Of a stretch of DNA of 33,428 nucleotides, positions 1 to 10,257 are shown in pieces. Made by a program: the position numbers and the translations under genes. Under the pieces are notes generated by a model, which worked only from the letters and a program-made list of their open reading frames with translations, did no database searches and was not told where the DNA came from. Each line of letters opens with the position of its first letter. Positions within the stretch are counted from its first letter, which is position 1. Where the stretch lies: NCBI GenBank assembly GCA_905234745.1, contig CAJOJD010000002.1:214635-248062 (forward strand), given 5' to 3'. Source of the stretch: an uncultured Bacteroidaceae bacterium. GTDB lineage: Bacteria; Bacteroidota; Bacteroidia; Bacteroidales; Bacteroidaceae.

Positions 1-1833
<1,833 letters not shown>

Positions 1834-1839
<6 letters not shown>

Positions 1840-2088
1840 GAGCTTAGCGATGTGAGCGCAGAGCTTTGACTTGAGGTTAGCGGCCTTGTTCTTGTGGATG
1901 AGCTTGGTCTTAGCCAGCTTGTCCAGCATCTTCTGAACCTTGGGATAGGTTGCAGCAGCCTCCTCCTTGTTGGTCATAGCGCGGAGTTCACGAACTGCAT
2001 TACGCATGGTCTTTGCATAATAACGGTTGTGAAGTCTTCTCTTCTCGCTCTTTCTGATAGCCTTCAGGGCTGATTTGTGGTTTGCCAT
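1834..2088 (-). CDS. rpsT: 30S ribosomal protein S20
   Basis: Small-subunit ribosomal protein that binds 16S rRNA early in assembly. The 84-residue product begins [18 protein letters not shown] and is strongly basic and helical, with the family's usual length and N-terminal motif. ATG at 2086-2088 is the only sensible start. It lies 33 nt downstream of tRNA-Glu and is probably cotranscribed from the promoter at 2237-2267. It ends ...KLA with GCG-TGA, the same codon and stop as the convergent gyrB, because both stops are inside the symmetric palindromic element at 1729-1839. Confidence 0.96.
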
Positions 2089-2121
2089 TATAAAAAACGT
2101 TTTTTATTGTTTTACTCTTTG

Positions 2122-2193
2122 TAGCGCGTATGAGAGTCGAACTCATCTTGCAAGAATGAAAATCTTGAGTACTAGCCGATATACGAACGCGCC
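2122..2193 (-). tRNA. tRNA-Glu (anticodon UUC)
   Basis: A full cloverleaf can be drawn on the minus strand. The 5' acceptor strand GGCGCGT pairs with ACGCGCT (one G-U at the first pair), with A as discriminator. The anticodon stem CAAGA/TCTTG encloses loop TTTTCAT, giving anticodon TTC. The T arm is ATGAG-TTCGACT-CTCAT. CCA is not encoded. It lies between the recO upstream region and rpsT. Confidence 0.95.
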
Positions 2194-2202
2194 ATCCTTC
2201 CA

Positions 2203-2222
2203 GGTAGCCTCAGGAGGCTGCC
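2203..2222 (-). other. Hairpin in the tRNA-Glu leader
   Basis: An 8-bp stem (2203-2210 with 2215-2222, one G-U pair) with a 4-nt loop lies between the predicted transcription start and the tRNA 5' end. It would be the first structure in the primary transcript, 9 nt before the mature tRNA. There is no T tract, so it is not a normal terminator. Its role is unknown. Confidence 0.5.
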
Positions 2223-2236
2223 CTATAAAGCGGATG

Positions 2237-2267
2237 CAAAAGTAGTTACATTTTTCCAAACGGCAAA
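2237..2267 (-). promoter_or_regulatory. Bacteroidota-type promoter for tRNA-Glu and rpsT
   Basis: Read on the minus strand, TTTG (2264-2267), a 19-nt spacer and TACTTTTG (2237-2244) match the Bacteroidetes consensus TTTG-N19-21-TAnnTTTG exactly. Transcription would begin near 2230, about 37 nt before tRNA-Glu. This is the cleanest promoter in the window and helps identify the phylum. Confidence 0.8.
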
Positions 2268-2287
2268 CTTTCTCCATTATTTTTTTA

Positions 2288-2295
2288 TATCTTCG
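2288..2295 (+). promoter_or_regulatory. Possible -7 element for recO
   Basis: TATCTTCG lies 20 nt before the recO ATG and resembles the Bacteroidetes -7 box TAnnTTTG with one change. No TTTG was found at the expected distance upstream, so this is tentative. Confidence 0.35.
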
Positions 2296-2314
2296 CTACC
2301 ACGGAAAGAAACAT

Positions 2315-3043
2315 ATGTGGCTACCTGAAAGAGGAATTCTGATATGCTCTGTCCGTCATAATGACCGGACAAGCGTGGCGCACGTATTCACGAGCGGACA
2401 CGGTATGGTGCCGTTTATCTGGTTCCTTTCCAAAACCGGAAAGAACGCAGGCCGCAACACTCTGCTCCAGCCGCTTACCCAGCTGGAGTTCCAGGCCGAA
2501 TACATTCCCACAGAATCCCTCCAGCATATCAAGGAGATAAAGAACTGCGCCCCCTATGGAGATATCCCCGGAAATCCCGTTAAAAGTGCAATCTCGCTGT
2601 TTCTGTCGGAGTTTCTCACATATGCCCTGAAGGGAGAGCAGGACAATCCGCCCCTGTTCCGGTTCCTAACCGAATCGCTCCAATGGTTTGACAATGCTCC
2701 TGAAGGCGGTTACTCAAACTTCCACATAGCGTTCATGACGGGAGTTGCGCGGCATATTGGAATATGTCCCAACATCGAGGAATACGTCCCGGGAAGCGTA
2801 CTTGACATGCGTGAAGGTCTCTTTACCCCACTGCTTCCCAAACATACCGAATACATGCCGGCGGAACTCTCCTGCAAGCTCTACCTGCTCATGAATTCCG
2901 GTTATGACGAAATAAAGGACGCGCCCCTGACTGGTCAGGAACGCGTCATGATGCTGAATGCGCTCAACACATTCTTCCGTCTTCATGTCCCCGGTTTCCC
3001 TGTTCTCAAGTCAATCGAGGTACTTGAGACGGTGTTCGGTTAA
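2315..3043 (+). CDS. recO: DNA repair protein RecO
   Basis: RecO, with RecR, loads RecA on gapped DNA in the RecFOR pathway. The 242-residue product has the family length. Its N-terminus (RGILICSVRHNDRTSVAHVFTSGHG) fits the RecO OB-fold pattern of a short strand-rich stretch ending in a Gly-containing turn. The remainder is the helical C-terminal domain; no four-cysteine zinc site is seen. ATG at 2315 gives a normal N-terminus. The stop overlaps the stop of convergent ftsZ through a shared TTAA (3040-3043), leaving no room for a terminator between them. Assignment rests on pattern and on the gyrB-rpsT-tRNA neighbourhood. Confidence 0.85.
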   Translation: MWLPERGILICSVRHNDRTSVAHVFTSGHGMVPFIWFLSKTGKNAGRNTLLQPLTQLEFQAEYIPTESLQHIKEIKNCAPYGDIPGNPVKSAISLFLSEFLTYALKGEQDNPPLFRFLTESLQWFDNAPEGGYSNFHIAFMTGVARHIGICPNIEEYVPGSVLDMREGLFTPLLPKHTEYMPAELSCKLYLLMNSGYDEIKDAPLTGQERVMMLNALNTFFRLHVPGFPVLKSIEVLETVFG

Positions 3044-4251
3044 GCACGCAGAGCCTTAAGCTCAGACAATCCCACTGTGTTACGCAGATATGTGGGTGAT
3101 GCCTCGATGGCATCAATCAGTGCGTCATTATCCAGATCGGCATCGGTCATCTCAAAGAGATAGAGCTGACGTTTGTCTACACGGTCACCGTACAGTCCTT
3201 CAATGACTGTATCCACTACCTCCTCGTCATCCATCAGAGGCAGATTGTCCATGCCGAATCCTGTAGCCAGAACGGTTATCTTGACCTCATCGGTCAGGGT
3301 GTCATCATTTGCGAGACCCCAGATAACCTCAATGTTCTTGTCCTCAAACTTGTCCATGAAGTGACGCACCTCATTCATCTCGTCAAGCATCAGCTGGTTT
3401 TCCGGCTTAGTGCTCTGGTAGATGTTGAACAGGATCTTTTTGGCTTTATGAATATCATTGTTATAGAGAAGAGGCGATTTAAGGGCAGCATCAAAAGCCT
3501 GGTTCACACGGTTTTCGCCATTGGCTACACCGGTACTCATTATCGCTACGCCGCCGTTCTTGAGAACCTTGTTCACATCACGGAAATCAAGGTTGATTAT
3601 ACCACGGCAGGTTATGAGTTCGGCTATGCTCTTGGTTGCCGTAGTCAGAGTCTCGTCAACATGCAGGAATCCTGTGGCAACGCTCTTGTCGGGGTATATC
3701 TCAAGCAGTTTCTCATTGCTGATTACAAGCAGTGCATCGACATACTGTGACATTTCACGCACGCCCTTCAGAGCCTGCTTGATCTTGGGACGCATCTCAA
3801 ACTTAAAGGGAATGGTCACGATACCGACGGTAAGCATGCCGCATTCACGGGCACATTTGGCAATCACGGGAGCCGCGCCGGTTCCTGTACCGCCGCCCAT
3901 ACCTGCAGTGATGAACACCATCTGGGTATCATCCTTGAACTGGGCCTTGATATCATCAAGACTCTCCTCGGCAGCCTTGCGCGCAACCTCGGGGTCATTT
4001 CCTGCACCCAGACCGTTGGTGGTCTCCCTTCCCAGCTGGAGCTTGATAGGTATGTCAGAGTCAGCAAGTGCCTGCTGGTCTGTATTCGCGATTACGAACA
4101 CCACGTCATGGATGCCCTCGCGGTACATGTTCTTGACAGCATTGCTGCCGCCACCGCCCACACCGATAACCTTGATTATCTTACGTGATTCGGTAGGAAA
4201 ATCAAACGGAAGGATTTCATTCTCCTCAAATTCTCTTATATCCTGGTTCAT
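3040..4251 (-). CDS. ftsZ: Cell division protein FtsZ
   Basis: Tubulin-like GTPase that forms the division ring. The 403-residue protein has the nucleotide-binding glycine loop VIGVGGGGSNAV (about 28-39), the signature GGGTGTG (119-125) and the synergy-loop region NLDFRDV. After the globular domain (to about residue 345) only some 60 residues remain, so the disordered linker is short. The tail contains an acidic stretch (DADLDNDALIDAIEASPTY) that may be the partner-binding peptide, then a hydrophobic-basic end (SELKALRA). Last gene of the dcw cluster, 12 nt after ftsA. Its stop overlaps the stop of convergent recO. Confidence 0.97.
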   Translation of the reverse strand: MNQDIREFEENEILPFDFPTESRKIIKVIGVGGGGSNAVKNMYREGIHDVVFVIANTDQQALADSDIPIKLQLGRETTNGLGAGNDPEVARKAAEESLDDIKAQFKDDTQMVFITAGMGGGTGTGAAPVIAKCARECGMLTVGIVTIPFKFEMRPKIKQALKGVREMSQYVDALLVISNEKLLEIYPDKSVATGFLHVDETLTTATKSIAELITCRGIINLDFRDVNKVLKNGGVAIMSTGVANGENRVNQAFDAALKSPLLYNNDIHKAKKILFNIYQSTKPENQLMLDEMNEVRHFMDKFEDKNIEVIWGLANDDTLTDEVKITVLATGFGMDNLPLMDDEEVVDTVIEGLYGDRVDKRQLYLFEMTDADLDNDALIDAIEASPTYLRNTVGLSELKALRA

Positions 4252-4263
4252 AGTCGTTTCTTT

Positions 4264-5712
4264 TTAGTTCCGGGTATCCTGACTCTTATCCTCCTTATCC
4301 TCAAAGAAGCTCTCGCCCATATTCATGAAATTATCCACCCAACGCTTGAAAACGCTTACCTTCTTGGGGCGGCTTTTCTCGGCTTCCTCCTTAGCGGCGG
4401 CCTCTTCCTCTTTTTGGACGGCGGCTTTCTCACGTTCCTCCTGCTCCTTGCGGTCGCGTTCAGCCTGGGCGCTCTCGCCTGCAGCGGTAAAGAGATCAAT
4501 CTGAACCACCTTATCCTGATTCTCGGCCGATATGTTCTCTATTTCATCCATCTTGGGCAGTTCGCAACAGTTCTCATCGCCGTTTGCCAGAACCGAGAGC
4601 AGTGCCAGCTGTGAGCCGTCACCGCGTTTCCAACTGGGTTCTATCCATGTCACACCGCAGGCAGGTTCAGTTGCAACCCGAGGCCTGCGCATTGAAGGCA
4701 TAAGCTTGATGAACACCTGATCCAACTGCCGCAGCTGTGAGCCGCCGCCGGTCAGGACTATGCCGGCATACAGGACCTCTCCGTATCCCGAAGCCTTTAT
4801 CTGTGCGCATACATTGCGTATTATCTCCTCGTTACGGGCCTCTATGATATCACCGATATCCTTAAGGGGCACTTTGCGGTCATTTATCACTATTGTCTCA
4901 CTGGCATCCTGACTGCCTATCAGGTTGCAAAGACCGTAAGTGCACTTCAGTTGCTCGGCCTGTTCGGGTTCTATCTTGAGTATTGTGGCCAGATCCCGCG
5001 TTATCAGCGCACTGCCCAGAGGAATTACACGCAGGAAACGAAGCATACCGTTCTTGTAAACCGATACGGTAGTGGTATCGGCACCGTAATCAACCAGCAC
5101 ACAGCCCTGCTGACGGTCATCGTCGGTCAGAATGGCATCGGCCTGAGCCATGGGGGTGACATAACCGTCGACGATATCCACCTGTGCCATCATGAAGCAC
5201 TGGGCTATATAATCGGCCACCTGTTTGCGGAGCAGGATATTCAGATAACTGCCGCCAAGCGACTGGCAGGCAACGCCAATGGGATCGGTTTCGGTTCCGC
5301 GTTTGTTGTCCACCACATACTCCTGTGACTCCTGGAACAGGTTGACATAACCGTCATACTCTATCTCACTGCACTGCTGGAACATATCGTCAATAACCTC
5401 CTGGCTCACTACAGTTTCCTCATCAAACTGATGCTCCACCTTGCTGATTATCGACTTCAGGCCCTTGGCATTGTAACCCACATAGACCTTTTCAATATTG
5501 GTGGAGAGGATGGCATTGAGCCGTTCCACCACCTCGGCTATGGCATTAGCCGTCTTGTCCAGATTGTATACAGCGCCATGACGGATGCATGACGATGATG
5601 GCACACTAGCATAAGCCAGCACCTTCAGCGAGCGGTCGGCCATGATCTGACCCGCTACGCCCGAGATCTTGGATGAGCCAAGCTCAATAGCAACAATTAC
5701 TTTCTCTTCCAT
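4264..5712 (-). CDS. ftsA: Cell division protein FtsA
   Basis: Actin-like ATPase that tethers FtsZ to the membrane and recruits later division proteins. Phosphate-1 (VIAIELGSSKISGVAG), phosphate-2 (VLVDYGADTTTVSVY) and adenosine (IVLTGGGSQLRQL) motifs of the actin fold are visible, with the SHS2/1C region between. The 482 residues include a long C-terminal extension: a Glu/Lys/Ala-rich probable coiled coil (about 415-455), then an amphipathic segment (VFKRWVDNFMNMGESFFE), a good candidate membrane anchor, and a charged tail. It follows ftsQ by 5 nt and precedes ftsZ. Confidence 0.95.
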   Translation of the reverse strand: MEEKVIVAIELGSSKISGVAGQIMADRSLKVLAYASVPSSSCIRHGAVYNLDKTANAIAEVVERLNAILSTNIEKVYVGYNAKGLKSIISKVEHQFDEETVVSQEVIDDMFQQCSEIEYDGYVNLFQESQEYVVDNKRGTETDPIGVACQSLGGSYLNILLRKQVADYIAQCFMMAQVDIVDGYVTPMAQADAILTDDDRQQGCVLVDYGADTTTVSVYKNGMLRFLRVIPLGSALITRDLATILKIEPEQAEQLKCTYGLCNLIGSQDASETIVINDRKVPLKDIGDIIEARNEEIIRNVCAQIKASGYGEVLYAGIVLTGGGSQLRQLDQVFIKLMPSMRRPRVATEPACGVTWIEPSWKRGDGSQLALLSVLANGDENCCELPKMDEIENISAENQDKVVQIDLFTAAGESAQAERDRKEQEEREKAAVQKEEEAAAKEEAEKSRPKKVSVFKRWVDNFMNMGESFFEDKEDKSQDTRN

Positions 5713-5717
5713 CTATA

Positions 5718-6455
5718 TTATTTTCGTTTCTTACATACCACCTGACCGTCGTAGGCTACACTGATTGAACGGTATTTGTTCCAGCCCACCTTGTCAAGAC
5801 CCTTTTCATAGAAGTTCATGAGACGCTCCAGTTTATCCTCCACGTCATCGGCCGTACCCAGAATCAGCAGATGGTCACCCACCCGGGGCACCAGTTCTAT
5901 CTGGCCGTCACGGGTCACGTTTATCTGCTCAATCTGCGCCTTCCAGAATTCGGAACGGTCCAATGCACGGACCACCTGCAGGAGCTCATTCGCCGCAAAA
6001 CGCCTGTCGATATATCCTGTCGCTACAGGCAACTGTACGGCAAGCGAGCGCTGTGAGAGTATCTCACCCCTGCTGTCCACATAGAAATCATTGCCCCTGT
6101 TGTTTATTACACGCACCAGAGGAACCTTGCTGGACAGGTTTATCCTGAGCATGTCACCTCCGGTCTTGTAACACTGGGCTTTGCCAACCAGCGGATGCAT
6201 AAGCAGCGTTGCCTCAATCTTCTCGGGGTCAATCTCATCCAGGGGCAAGCCCACCGGATCGACTGAATGCTCCTGGAGAACGGCAAGCACCATATCTTCG
6301 TTGATAAGGTCAAAATGGAGACTGTCCGTAATATGCAGGTCCACGCCACGGCACAGACGGGTATCCTCATGCCTGTCTGTCATTGCCAGCACCGAATATC
6401 CCAGATATCCGGCCAGCACTATAACCGATAATATGGACAGTATCTTCTTAAGCAC
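5718..6455 (-). CDS. ftsQ: Cell division protein FtsQ (POTRA domain)
   Basis: Bitopic membrane protein linking early and late divisome parts. The 245-residue product has one N-terminal membrane helix (residues about 4-25, ILSILSVIVLAGYLGYSVLAM) followed by a periplasmic POTRA/FtsQ region (from about 40) that includes VPLVRVINNRGNDFYVDSRGEIL. The start is a GTG at 6453-6455, one base after the TAA of murG-murC, which suggests translational coupling. Sequence similarity in this family is low, so the call leans on topology and on its place between murC and ftsA. Confidence 0.88.
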   Translation of the reverse strand: MLKKILSILSVIVLAGYLGYSVLAMTDRHEDTRLCRGVDLHITDSLHFDLINEDMVLAVLQEHSVDPVGLPLDEIDPEKIEATLLMHPLVGKAQCYKTGGDMLRINLSSKVPLVRVINNRGNDFYVDSRGEILSQRSLAVQLPVATGYIDRRFAANELLQVVRALDRSEFWKAQIEQINVTRDGQIELVPRVGDHLLILGTADDVEDKLERLMNFYEKGLDKVGWNKYRSISVAYDGQVVCKKRK

Positions 6456-6456
6456 C

Positions 6457-8961
6457 TTATTTCAGTATCCTGGTTATGGTTTCAACATAATCCTCCAGAT
6501 CACCTGCACCCAGAGTAACCAGCACCTGGACATCGTCCTTGATGGACTCGACCAGCTCAGGAACCTGATTGCGTGATATTATTCCCTTGCACACTCCCGG
6601 CTTCATGTTATCGGCCAGCAGGTTGCTTGTAACACCCGGTATGGGTTGCTCGCGTGCGGGATAGATCTCCAGCAGCCAAACCTCGTCAAACAACGACAGG
6701 CTGTCCGAGAACTCATTGTAGAAATCCCTTGTGCGGGTATACAGATGCGGCTGGAATATACATGTAAGCTTGCGGTCGGCATAGAGCTTGCGCAGCGAGA
6801 GAGCGCACTGGCGTATTTCCTCGGGGTGATGGGCGTAGTCACTCAGATATACCTTGTCATCCTTCTTTACGTGGAAGTCAAAACGGCGGTCACATCCGCG
6901 GAATGAGCCGATGCGCTCGCGTATGACATCGTCCGATGCTCCGCTCAACTGAGCCATTGCCATTGCAGCCACGGCATTCGTGACATTGATGGGGATAGGC
7001 ACTCCCAATTCCACATTTGAGATATTGCCGAACGGTGATATGAAATCAAACACCAGCTCACCGTTGCCTACCCTTATGTTGGCGGCATGGAAGTATCCCT
7101 CATCCTCGCCGTAAGTGTAAAGGTTCACGCCCTTCTGGAGTTGGGGCATTAACTTGTCTGCCAATCCCACATGCAGTATCAGGTCACCTCCTGGTTTTAT
7201 CAGTGAACAGTATTTGCGGAAACTCTCCACATATGCCTCATATGTACCGTAAATGTCCAGATGGTCTGCATCGACGGCCGTTATCACCGTACGCAGCGGA
7301 GTCAGATGATGGAACGAGCGGTCAAACTCATCGGCCTCGATTACCACGCGGCGGCTCTTTTTGCTTATCATCAGGTTACTGCCCGTGTTCTTGAGTATTC
7401 CGCCCAGGAATGCGTTACAGCCCTCCTGTGTGCCGTCCAGGATATATGCCAGCATCGATGACGTAGTTGTCTTGCCGTGTGTGCCGGCCACGCAGAGTCC
7501 GTCCAGCGAACGGGTAAGGGTACCCAGCACCTGGGCGCGTTTCTGCACGTCAAAGCAGTGCAGGTTGAACCAGCTCAGTATCTGATTGTCAGCCGGAATA
7601 GCCGGAGTGTAAACCACAAGTGTCGATGACTGGTCCTTGAAACAGGGATCCACCTTGTCCACATCATCCTCAAATCCAATCTGTGCGCCCTCCTTGATCA
7701 GGGCCGATGTCAGATCGGTCGATGTACGGTCATAACCTCCCACCTTGCATCCGCGAGCCAGGAAATAGCGAACCAGCGCGCTCATTCCTATACCTCCGGC
7801 ACCTACGAAATAGACGGATCTGATGTCATCAAGGCTCAGCGATCCGCTGCCGTAACCTGCCAGTCTGAGCACCTCACGGGCAATGATCTCGGCAGAATCA
7901 TGCATGGCCAGTTTAAGTATGCTCTCACGGAGCTGCTCCAGACGCGCATCGTCCTTTACCAGATCCACTGCGGCAGGAATCAGTTCCTTTTTGGCATCCA
8001 CATCACGGATATGGATTGCGGCATCCTTATCGGCCAATGCCAAAGCATTCTTTGTCTGATGGTCCTCGGCCACATTGGGTGAAGGAACCAGAATTACGGG
8101 TTTACCCAGAAGGCAAAGTTCGGATATCGTTCCGGCACCGGCGCGTGAAATAACCAGGTCGGCGGCTGCATAAGCCTGATCCATATCCTGTACGAACTCA
8201 GTAGGGAAGAGGTTGTCAACCGGCTCCACTGCTGCCAGGCGGTTCTTCATCTCCTCAAAGTAGTACTTTCCGGTCTGCCATACGAACTGCACGTCATACG
8301 ACATACGTATCAGGTCCAGATTGGCCATCACGCTCTCGTTAAGCGTACGGGCACCCAGACTGCCTCCCACGATAAGCACTGTCCTCTTGTCGGGATCAAG
8401 CCCCATGCCTGCGGCTGCTTCCTTGCGTGTAATGCCTCCCTTGGTAAGTGTGGGACGGACCGGATTACCTGTCTTGATTATCTTGTCGGCAGGGAAGAAA
8501 CGCTCCATGCCGTCATATGCAACGCAGATCTTTGACGCTTTCTTGGCCAGTATCTTATTGGTGACTCCCGCATACGAGTTCTGCTCCTGGAGCAGCGTCG
8601 GGATACCCATTTTTCCTGCTATGCGCAGCGTGGGGCCGCTGGCATAACCGCCCACACCCACTGCAACCATGGGACGGAACTGACGTATGATGCGGCGTGC
8701 CATAATCTGGCTGCGCATGATCTTGAACAGCACCACAATGTTCTTGAACGGATTCTTGCGGTCGAATCCGCAGATGGGCAGTCCTTTTATGTTGAAACCG
8801 GCCTGCGGTACGCGCTGCATCTCCATTCGCCCCTGGGCTCCCACAAAAAGGATCTCGGTTTCAGGGTTGAGTGCCTTGATTGCATGCGCTATTGATACAG
8901 CCGGGAAAATATGTCCTCCCGTACCGCCTCCGCTTATTATAATTCTAGGTTTTGAATCCAT
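6457..8961 (-). CDS. murG/murC: MurG-MurC fusion: lipid II-forming GlcNAc transferase plus UDP-MurNAc:L-alanine ligase
   Basis: One uninterrupted 834-residue frame covers two normally separate enzymes. Residues 1 to about 369 are MurG, which adds GlcNAc to lipid I at the inner membrane face: GGGTGGHIFPA at 11-21, VGVGGYASGP, VGGSLGARTLNES and the donor-binding RAGAGTISEL. Residues about 378-834 are MurC, which adds L-alanine to UDP-MurNAc: Rossmann GAGGIGMSAL (388-397), P-loop GTHGKTTTS (493-501), EADEFDRSF, and YAHHPEEI. The linker is about YGSGSLSL (nt 7830-7854). There is no in-frame ATG, GTG or TTG at the junction from which MurC could start separately. ATG at 8961 (MDSKPRIIIS) was chosen; a 35-residue upstream extension would run into ftsW. 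The gene lies between ftsW and ftsQ, where separate murG and murC usually sit. Confidence 0.93.
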   Translation of the reverse strand: MDSKPRIIISGGGTGGHIFPAVSIAHAIKALNPETEILFVGAQGRMEMQRVPQAGFNIKGLPICGFDRKNPFKNIVVLFKIMRSQIMARRIIRQFRPMVAVGVGGYASGPTLRIAGKMGIPTLLQEQNSYAGVTNKILAKKASKICVAYDGMERFFPADKIIKTGNPVRPTLTKGGITRKEAAAGMGLDPDKRTVLIVGGSLGARTLNESVMANLDLIRMSYDVQFVWQTGKYYFEEMKNRLAAVEPVDNLFPTEFVQDMDQAYAAADLVISRAGAGTISELCLLGKPVILVPSPNVAEDHQTKNALALADKDAAIHIRDVDAKKELIPAAVDLVKDDARLEQLRESILKLAMHDSAEIIAREVLRLAGYGSGSLSLDDIRSVYFVGAGGIGMSALVRYFLARGCKVGGYDRTSTDLTSALIKEGAQIGFEDDVDKVDPCFKDQSSTLVVYTPAIPADNQILSWFNLHCFDVQKRAQVLGTLTRSLDGLCVAGTHGKTTTSSMLAYILDGTQEGCNAFLGGILKNTGSNLMISKKSRRVVIEADEFDRSFHHLTPLRTVITAVDADHLDIYGTYEAYVESFRKYCSLIKPGGDLILHVGLADKLMPQLQKGVNLYTYGEDEGYFHAANIRVGNGELVFDFISPFGNISNVELGVPIPINVTNAVAAMAMAQLSGASDDVIRERIGSFRGCDRRFDFHVKKDDKVYLSDYAHHPEEIRQCALSLRKLYADRKLTCIFQPHLYTRTRDFYNEFSDSLSLFDEVWLLEIYPAREQPIPGVTSNLLADNMKPGVCKGIISRNQVPELVESIKDDVQVLVTLGAGDLEDYVETITRILK

Positions 8962-8974
8962 ATATTGTTGTTTT

Positions 8975-10249
8975 TTAAATCTCGTCAAATGATTCGTTTC
9001 CGTCAACTGCCGACGGCACTTCGGCCTGTGTTCCCAATGCCTCCTCTCCGCGCGCCTCCTTGTCAAGCACGTTGCTTATGCCAAGCAGCATACCTATGCA
9101 TCCGCTTGTCATCAGGACCGATGTTCCTCCCTTGCTTATGAGTGGCAGCGGCTGTCCCGTAACAGGGAACAGTCCCACTGCAACCGACATGTTTATGAAT
9201 GCCTGCAGCCCCAGCAGCATGCCGAGTCCCATGGCCAGGAATGCCGGATATTTCTCCTTGCAGCGCGTTGCTATACGTCCTACCCTGAAAAGCAGGATCA
9301 CATATACAAGCATCACCACGACTCCTCCGACCACACCCAGTTCCTCTATGATGATGGCATATATAAAGTCACAACTGGCCTCCTGCAGATAATCACGCTC
9401 ATGCGAGTTGCCCGGACCTTTACCCAACACATTGCTGGTGGCTATGGCTATGTTTGCATGAGTCTCCTGCGGTTTCTCAGGGGCTACGAGTTTGGCATAT
9501 TCGTATGCGTTGGGCTTGTTCTTGGTCTGGCTGAAATCCTGAAGTCTTGCCTGCCACGTGGTGGCACGTGAAGGTATGATTTTGGAATCACGGATTGTCT
9601 GTGCGGGAACGAACAGCAGCACGACCACCGCCACAATGCCTGCTCCCACCACGACTCCCGTCAGAGCGAGCATCCTGCGCCATGCTATTCCGCCCAGTAT
9701 CATCATCACGAATATAACACCTGCCAGCAGGACGGCGGTCGAGAGGTTCTCACCCACAATAAGTGCGCAGACCAGACCTGTCAGACCCAGGATCTTCCAG
9801 AAGGTATTGATCTGGCTGAGTTCATCCTCGGGCTTGAGTTTGGAGAGCCAGTATGCCACAGACATTATGACACCTATCTTTCCGAGTTCGGACGGCTGCA
9901 ACTGGAAGAATCCCAGGTTTATCCAGCGCTCGGCACCCGATGAGCCCAAACCGCGTATGGACAGATAGCCAAGCAGCAGTATTGACAACGGAACGAGCAA
10001 TACCGGGAACAGTCTGTACCACTTGTAGTGGAGCAGATGAACCAGCCACATTCCAAACAGACCTGCGCCCAGGTGAATGGTATGTGATATTATGGGAGTC
10101 AGGAAACTGCTCTTGCCGAATGTGAGACGGCTGCTGGCGCTGAACACCTCGACAAGAGATATTGCGCACAGTATGAAGACCATAGTCCAGATGGTACGGT
10201 CTCCGTTAAGCAGTTGCCTGCGTTTGGGTTTATCCTCGGTATTCTCCAT
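8975..10249 (-). CDS. ftsW: Septal peptidoglycan glycosyltransferase FtsW (SEDS family)
   Basis: Polytopic SEDS polymerase that builds septal glycan strands with its partner class B PBP. It has many membrane helices, the conserved stretch SGAERWINLGFFQLQPSELGKIG, a GENLSTAVL helix and the late PLISKGGTSVLMTSGCIGMLLGI. ATG at 10249 (MENTEDKPKRRQ) gives 424 residues and sits 8 nt after the restored murD stop; an alternative start at 10276 would overlap murD. Acidic C-terminal tail (about 25 residues). Partner ftsI is in the same cluster. Confidence 0.95.
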   Translation of the reverse strand: MENTEDKPKRRQLLNGDRTIWTMVFILCAISLVEVFSASSRLTFGKSSFLTPIISHTIHLGAGLFGMWLVHLLHYKWYRLFPVLLVPLSILLLGYLSIRGLGSSGAERWINLGFFQLQPSELGKIGVIMSVAYWLSKLKPEDELSQINTFWKILGLTGLVCALIVGENLSTAVLLAGVIFVMMILGGIAWRRMLALTGVVVGAGIVAVVVLLFVPAQTIRDSKIIPSRATTWQARLQDFSQTKNKPNAYEYAKLVAPEKPQETHANIAIATSNVLGKGPGNSHERDYLQEASCDFIYAIIIEELGVVGGVVVMLVYVILLFRVGRIATRCKEKYPAFLAMGLGMLLGLQAFINMSVAVGLFPVTGQPLPLISKGGTSVLMTSGCIGMLLGISNVLDKEARGEEALGTQAEVPSAVDGNESFDEI

Positions 10250-10257
10250 ATCTCGTT

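Noticed and set aside
8962-9066. 35-residue N-terminal extension of MurG-MurC
   Set aside because: It overlaps the 3' end of ftsW in another frame and precedes the normal MurG start (MDSKPRIIISGGGTGG).
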